Shown piece by piece: positions 60,527-64,000 of a stretch of 64,000 nucleotides of DNA. The notes under the pieces are model-generated. The model ran no database searches and was not told where the DNA came from. It saw nothing but the letters and a program-made list of their open reading frames with translations. The DNA lies in NCBI RefSeq assembly GCF_017744655.1, contig NZ_JAGIAW010000005.1, positions 235,246 to 299,245 of the forward strand, written 5' to 3'. A program made the position numbers and the translations under genes. Every line of letters starts with the position of its first letter. Positions within the stretch are counted from its first letter, which is position 1. The DNA comes from Devosia sp. (GTDB taxonomy: Bacteria; Pseudomonadota; Alphaproteobacteria; Rhizobiales; Devosiaceae).

Positions 60527-61216
60527 ATGTGCGGACGTTTCACTGCTGAGTACACCTGGCGCGAATTACACGCTCTCTACTCGCTCTCCGACGAGCTCTT
60601 TCCCGTGGCGCCATCGAACATGCAGCCGCGGTACAACATCGCGCCGACGCAGGACGTGGACTTCGTCGCGCTCGACAAAGCCGGCAATCGCGAGCTTCTC
60701 CGCGGCCGATGGTGGCTCGTCCCGTTCTTTGCCAAGGAATTGCCCAAGGCAACGATGTTCAACGCCCGCATCGAGACCGTGGACACGTCCGGGGCATTCC
60801 GCGAGCCGTTCAAGAAGCGCCGCTGCCTGATCCCGGCCGACGGCTATTTCGAGTGGACGACCAGCCTCGTCGACGGAAAGAAGGACCCTTGGCTACTGCA
60901 ACTGCCGGAGGGTCGTCCCTTTAGCTTCGCGGGGCTATGGGCACATAATGACAACCTCGGCATCACCAGCTGCACCATCATCACGGCGCCGGCAGTCGAG
61001 CACATCGCCCACATCCACGGCCGCATGCCGGTGATCCTCGAAGAAAGCGCTTACGATGCTTGGCTTTCGGGCGAAGCGCAGGGCGAAGATGCGAAGGCGC
61101 TGCTGCTCGACAACCATCTCGATAGCCAGCTCCAGTTCCACCGCGTCGGCCGTGAGGTCAACAGCAGCCGATATGAGGGGACTGACACCAAGAAGCCGAT
61201 CATGAACCCGCTATGA
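60527..61216 (+). CDS. yedK: SOS response-associated peptidase (YedK/HMCES family)
   Basis: A 229-aa SRAP-domain protein that covalently traps abasic sites in single-stranded DNA. Catalytic Cys2 (MCGRF) becomes the N-terminal residue after Met removal. The conserved NARIET, ADGYFEW (Glu), TITAPA-like IITAPAVEHIAHIHGRMPVIL (His) segments are all present, and length is usual. It sits beside umuDC in a DNA-repair cluster. It overlaps the next gene by 4 bp. Confidence 0.94.
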   Translation: MCGRFTAEYTWRELHALYSLSDELFPVAPSNMQPRYNIAPTQDVDFVALDKAGNRELLRGRWWLVPFFAKELPKATMFNARIETVDTSGAFREPFKKRRCLIPADGYFEWTTSLVDGKKDPWLLQLPEGRPFSFAGLWAHNDNLGITSCTIITAPAVEHIAHIHGRMPVILEESAYDAWLSGEAQGEDAKALLLDNHLDSQLQFHRVGREVNSSRYEGTDTKKPIMNPL

Positions 61217-62007
61217 AGATTGTCCGAGCAGCACCATCAGGCAACAGAAGCGGCGAACTCTATCAGTTCGTGGAGTTCAAGTTCACGGCCGCCGAGCTCC
61301 AGGCGATACCAAAGCAACATTCCACTTATATGGTGGCCACCTGCTTTGCCATCAACGAAATACTGGTGTTCTTGCGACTGACGCTCCACACGATCAACTC
61401 CCTTGCCATCGCAAGGGGAGACGATCGAATGGCCAGCATCGCCTTCATGCAAGATCAAATCTTACTCAGGACGCTCTCGGGCAAGGCAGTAGAATATCTG
61501 AAGGTTATCCGTGACCATCGGAAAATTTGCGAGCGTGCTGGTGACGTCACGATCAAAGCTTTTTTCGACAAGTACGGTGGCGAAATAGACGAAATTTGGG
61601 ACAGCACACAGAGCAAGTTCGCTGTCGAATTGCGGAACAACCTAATAAGTCATATCGGCCTGGACCGCATCCGCAAGAGCATAGCTGCTTTGCCACATGA
61701 TCGTCGCGAGATGAACATCTATCTGCATAACAAGGATGGAAACACGGTTTACCCGATTGGTGAGGACGTGGCTCACATCGCGGCGTTCGATACCACAGAG
61801 CAGGTAGACGAATGGTCAGATTGGGTACTGAAGACCTGCAAGACCATTCAGGGATTGCACCACCAATATATGATTTGGATCATCGAAACCTTCTTCCCAA
61901 GTAAGATGGGGCAGGAGATCAGAATAGAAATCGATGACCGCCTGCTCGGCCCATTGACTCAGAACATCCCAATCTTATGGGACTTCCCCTTCGACAAGAA
62001 CGCCTAA
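61213..62007 (+). CDS. Unknown helical protein with HEPN-like RNNLISH motif
   Basis: A 264-aa soluble protein predicted mostly helical. [17 protein letters not shown] contains an Rx5H pattern seen in HEPN RNases. No other motif is recognised. It starts within the YedK stop codon (ATGA) and converges on umuC with a 4-bp overlap. Function unknown. Confidence 0.7.
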   Translation: MKIVRAAPSGNRSGELYQFVEFKFTAAELQAIPKQHSTYMVATCFAINEILVFLRLTLHTINSLAIARGDDRMASIAFMQDQILLRTLSGKAVEYLKVIRDHRKICERAGDVTIKAFFDKYGGEIDEIWDSTQSKFAVELRNNLISHIGLDRIRKSIAALPHDRREMNIYLHNKDGNTVYPIGEDVAHIAAFDTTEQVDEWSDWVLKTCKTIQGLHHQYMIWIIETFFPSKMGQEIRIEIDDRLLGPLTQNIPILWDFPFDKNA

Positions 62008-63275
62008 CGGACTTGCGGCAGCTCGTCCCACCTCGTCGTGAACCGAGGCGACCGCATCTCGAACTTTGTCGTGAACGTCTGAGGCTTCTTCGGCCCGCCC
62101 ATCGTCGCTGCCGGCACGACGGTCGCTCGACCCCAGCGCCGGTTGGCCTCGTCCATGGCGGCCATCACTTTCGCCGAGCGCTCATGGTCCAGGCCGTCGA
62201 ACAGCGCGATCTGACGTTGCGCCGGCGGCACCAGATCCTGCGTTATGATGCCCGCCTTCGAATAGCGATACCCATCCTTCCAAAGCGCATCAACGGCGCG
62301 CCGAGCCGCCCTGATCAGCGTTAGGGTATCGTTGGTGGCCTCGGGGATGTCGACGGTCATGGAGACGTTGCGCTGCGGATCGTCGCGATTGAACTGAGAC
62401 GTGTGCATGAAGATGCTGACATGATCTGTCGCGAGATTGTGCCGTCGCAGCTTCTCGCCGAGCCGAGTGGCATAGCCAGCGACGGCTTGCTCCATTTCGG
62501 CTTTCTGCGTGACGCGACTGCCGAACGATCGGGTGACAGCGCAGCCCTTCCTCTGCGGCGCCACCGCTTCCAGCGCGATCGCCGATCGGCCATTGAGCTC
62601 ATGGATGATCCGCTCGCCGACGACCGTCATGAGCTGCCGAGCCAGCTTCGGGTCCATGTCGCGCACCTGACCGGCGAACTCGATGCCGAGATGCCGCAGC
62701 TTCTCCTGGCTCGCCGGCCCGATCCCCCAGACGTCTGCGATAGGAAACTTCGCCATCACCTCATGCCGTACGCGCTCGTCGCTGAGATCGAGGACGCCCC
62801 CGGGGAGCTTCTTCGCCGCCTTGTTTGCAAGCTTCGCCAGCGTCTTGGTCGGCCCGATGCCGACGCAGCAGGGGATGCCTGTCCATTGCTTCGTAGTCGC
62901 GCGCAGGTCGCTGGCCCAAGCTGTCCGATCCTTGATGGGCAGGTGCTCGACGTCGAGGAAGCTCTCGTCGATCGAGTAGATCTCGATGTCCGGGGAGAAG
63001 CCCTGATAGACGCTGTTCATGCGCCGGCTCATGTCGCCATAGAGCGCGTAGTTCGAACTGAAGACGGCGACGTTGTTCTGCCGACACAGGTCGCGGATCT
63101 GGAACATCGGCTGGCCCATCTTGATGCCCAGCGCCTTGGCCTCGGTCGTCCGAGCCACCGCGCAGCCGTCGTTGTTGCTGAGGACGATGACCGGCCTCTT
63201 CTCGAGCTTGGGATCGAAAACGCGCTCGCAGCTGCAGTAGAAGCTGTTGCCGTCGATAAGCGCCAGAGCGGTCAT
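62004..63275 (-). CDS. umuC: DNA polymerase V catalytic subunit UmuC
   Basis: A 423-aa Y-family translesion polymerase. The first catalytic Asp is in [18 protein letters not shown], the acidic pair is in [13 protein letters not shown], and [23 protein letters not shown] carries the dNTP-binding residues. Helix-hairpin-helix thumb [21 protein letters not shown] and a little-finger domain follow. The ATG at 63275 overlaps the umuD stop (ATGA). With UmuD it copies past DNA damage. It is under SOS control through the LexA box before umuD. Confidence 0.95.
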   Translation of the reverse strand: MTALALIDGNSFYCSCERVFDPKLEKRPVIVLSNNDGCAVARTTEAKALGIKMGQPMFQIRDLCRQNNVAVFSSNYALYGDMSRRMNSVYQGFSPDIEIYSIDESFLDVEHLPIKDRTAWASDLRATTKQWTGIPCCVGIGPTKTLAKLANKAAKKLPGGVLDLSDERVRHEVMAKFPIADVWGIGPASQEKLRHLGIEFAGQVRDMDPKLARQLMTVVGERIIHELNGRSAIALEAVAPQRKGCAVTRSFGSRVTQKAEMEQAVAGYATRLGEKLRRHNLATDHVSIFMHTSQFNRDDPQRNVSMTVDIPEATNDTLTLIRAARRAVDALWKDGYRYSKAGIITQDLVPPAQRQIALFDGLDHERSAKVMAAMDEANRRWGRATVVPAATMGGPKKPQTFTTKFEMRSPRFTTRWDELPQVR

Positions 63276-63727
63276 TTCTTGAGGTCGCGGATGGTCGCGG
63301 TGACGACACCCCAAATAGATACCTCGGTGCCTTCCGAGATCAGAAACGGCGGCAGCTTGGCGTTCTCGTTGTGCAGCACCATGACGCCGCCGCGGCGATT
63401 GAGCCTCTTCAGCGTTGGCTCGCCGTCGATGATGGCCAAGACGATATTGCGATGCTTTGGCGAGAGACTGCGATCGACGACGACGACATCCCCGGGGAAG
63501 ATCTTGACGTCTACCATGCAGTCGCCGACCACGCGCCACAGGAAGGTCGCCGTGGGATTCTGGACGAGGACCTGATTGAGGTCGATCATGTCCTCGATGA
63601 AGTCGTCGGCTGGCGACGGAAAGCCGGCGTGGACACTTTGGCCGACCAGCGGCACTCGCAGCGCGATCAGCGACGAGAGGGGCACCGGCATTCCGCCGGG
63701 CGCCATGACTATTCGACTGATCCGCAA
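63272..63727 (-). CDS. umuD: UmuD-like autoproteolytic subunit with Cys nucleophile (TTG start)
   Basis: A 151-aa S24-family protein that activates UmuC after RecA-stimulated self-cleavage. The expected cut site is A34-G35 in [12 protein letters not shown]. The catalytic dyad position has Cys70 ([13 protein letters not shown]) where family members carry Ser; Lys107 in GEPTLKRL is present at the standard 37-residue spacing. The TTG at 63727 is chosen because AAGGAG lies 6 nt upstream. It is coupled to umuC (ATGA). Confidence 0.85.
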   Translation of the reverse strand: MRISRIVMAPGGMPVPLSSLIALRVPLVGQSVHAGFPSPADDFIEDMIDLNQVLVQNPTATFLWRVVGDCMVDVKIFPGDVVVVDRSLSPKHRNIVLAIIDGEPTLKRLNRRGGVMVLHNENAKLPPFLISEGTEVSIWGVVTATIRDLKK

Positions 63728-63773
63728 TTCCGACTCCTTGGCCACGACCACGCCAAGGGTCCGATATAGGCAT

Positions 63774-63788
63774 GAACGAAATGGGAAC
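63774..63788. promoter_or_regulatory. LexA (SOS) box upstream of umuDC
   Basis: GAAC-GAAATGG-GAAC, the direct-repeat LexA site of alphaproteobacteria (GTTC-N7-GTTC on the minus strand), 47 bp upstream of the umuD start. Confidence 0.85.
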
Positions 63789-63881
63789 GGAAGCTAAGGT
63801 TATCCAATTTCGACTTTTTAACATTCACAGTGGTGGAGAGAGCATGCTGGTAGCCTTCCCTTGCCCAAGGAGGCTAGCTCA

Positions 63882-63907
63882 GTTGCGAAAGTTACAACTT
63901 TTGCAAC
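63882..63907. other. res-like inverted repeat upstream of the resolvase gene
   Basis: GTTGCGAAAGTT and AACTTTTGCAAC (11 of 12 paired) with a 2-bp centre lie 64 bp before the resolvase start, with further GTTGCA half-sites near 63936 and 63951. The arrangement fits a Tn3-family resolution site or resolvase operator. Confidence 0.55.
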
Positions 63908-63970
63908 GGCTTGCCGCGTGCAGGAAATCAATGGCTTGCGCGTTGCACAAGTCCGTTGCAGAGCGATGGC

Positions 63971-64000
63971 ATGATTTATGGCTATGCCCGCGTTTCCACT
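63971..64000 (+). CDS. Serine resolvase/invertase, N-terminus only (cut by window edge)
   Basis: Only ten residues are visible, MIYGYARVST, which match the start of Tn3-type resolvases (TnpR); the Ser is the expected catalytic residue. An inverted repeat like a res site lies just upstream. It probably belongs to a transposon or integrative element continuing to the right. Confidence 0.7.
   Translation, partial: MIYGYARVST

Noticed and set aside
62004..63824. A 606-codon frame reading through umuD into umuC
   Set aside because: The extra N-terminal 180 codons are the out-of-frame umuD region; UmuC's catalytic start begins at 63275.

Overview
The window looks like a chromosome segment of an alphaproteobacterium of the order Hyphomicrobiales, closest in style to Devosia. 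This rests on a C4-pathway 5-aminolevulinate synthase preceded by an Fnr/FixK-type box, the alphaproteobacterial LexA box GAAC-N7-GAAC, a consensus EcfG general-stress promoter, and many intergenic REP-like palindromes. Naming the genus is inference.

Core chromosome, about 1-30,500. The left edge cuts into dnaX, followed by ybaB and recR. Next come signalling genes (a FixJ-like regulator whose phospho-acceptor is Asn, a PAS hybrid kinase, a CSS-EAL protein and a GAF-GGDEF-EAL protein), mscL, a PRC-barrel protein, an OmpA-like lipoprotein, an acyltransferase-like/DUF4037 pair and hemA. They are followed by a tctCBA tricarboxylate transporter operon, arsC, an ArsR-DUF1801-SRPBCC operon, a MarR-gcd (PQQ glucose dehydrogenase) unit, AraC and LysR regulators and a YeiH-type exporter.

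Island A, 30,604-49,344. A 25-bp exact direct repeat bounds it. The repeat is the 3' end of a minus-strand tRNA-Thr(GGT) gene, and the right copy keeps 45 nt of that tRNA. A tyrosine recombinase sits just inside the right end. From right to left the island has a virion module (a protein of T7-gp15 size and position, a 1246-aa gp16-like protein with an N-terminal lysozyme, and RNase HI), a frameshifted rha, small regulators, a serine recombinase, and cargo at the left end: an AAA ATPase, a KAP NTPase and two unknown genes. No capsid, portal, terminase or RNA polymerase gene is present. Four copies of a 17-bp element on the coding strand match the phage T3 promoter at about 14 of 17 positions. 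They lie ahead of the virion module and ahead of rha. The element is either an eroded T7-like prophage or a satellite that answers to a helper T7-like phage; the promoter arrangement is the most novel signal in the window.

Island B, 49,345 to beyond 64,000. It holds a Ser/Thr kinase-DUF3010 pair, a coiled-coil HTH protein, DUF6641, a NYN nuclease, two tandem mini-HTH proteins, an HUH Rep-like protein and a DNA-repair and stress block. That block contains LigD, DUF6894, DUF3606 with a perfect EcfG promoter, an SNase-like protein, a YedK/HMCES peptidase and LexA-controlled umuDC whose UmuD has Cys in place of the catalytic Ser. A serine resolvase begins at the right edge beside a res-like palindrome. 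Because the tRNA fragment is truncated at both island A ends, the intact tRNA-Thr probably lies to the right, so the two islands appear to be stacked in one tRNA site.
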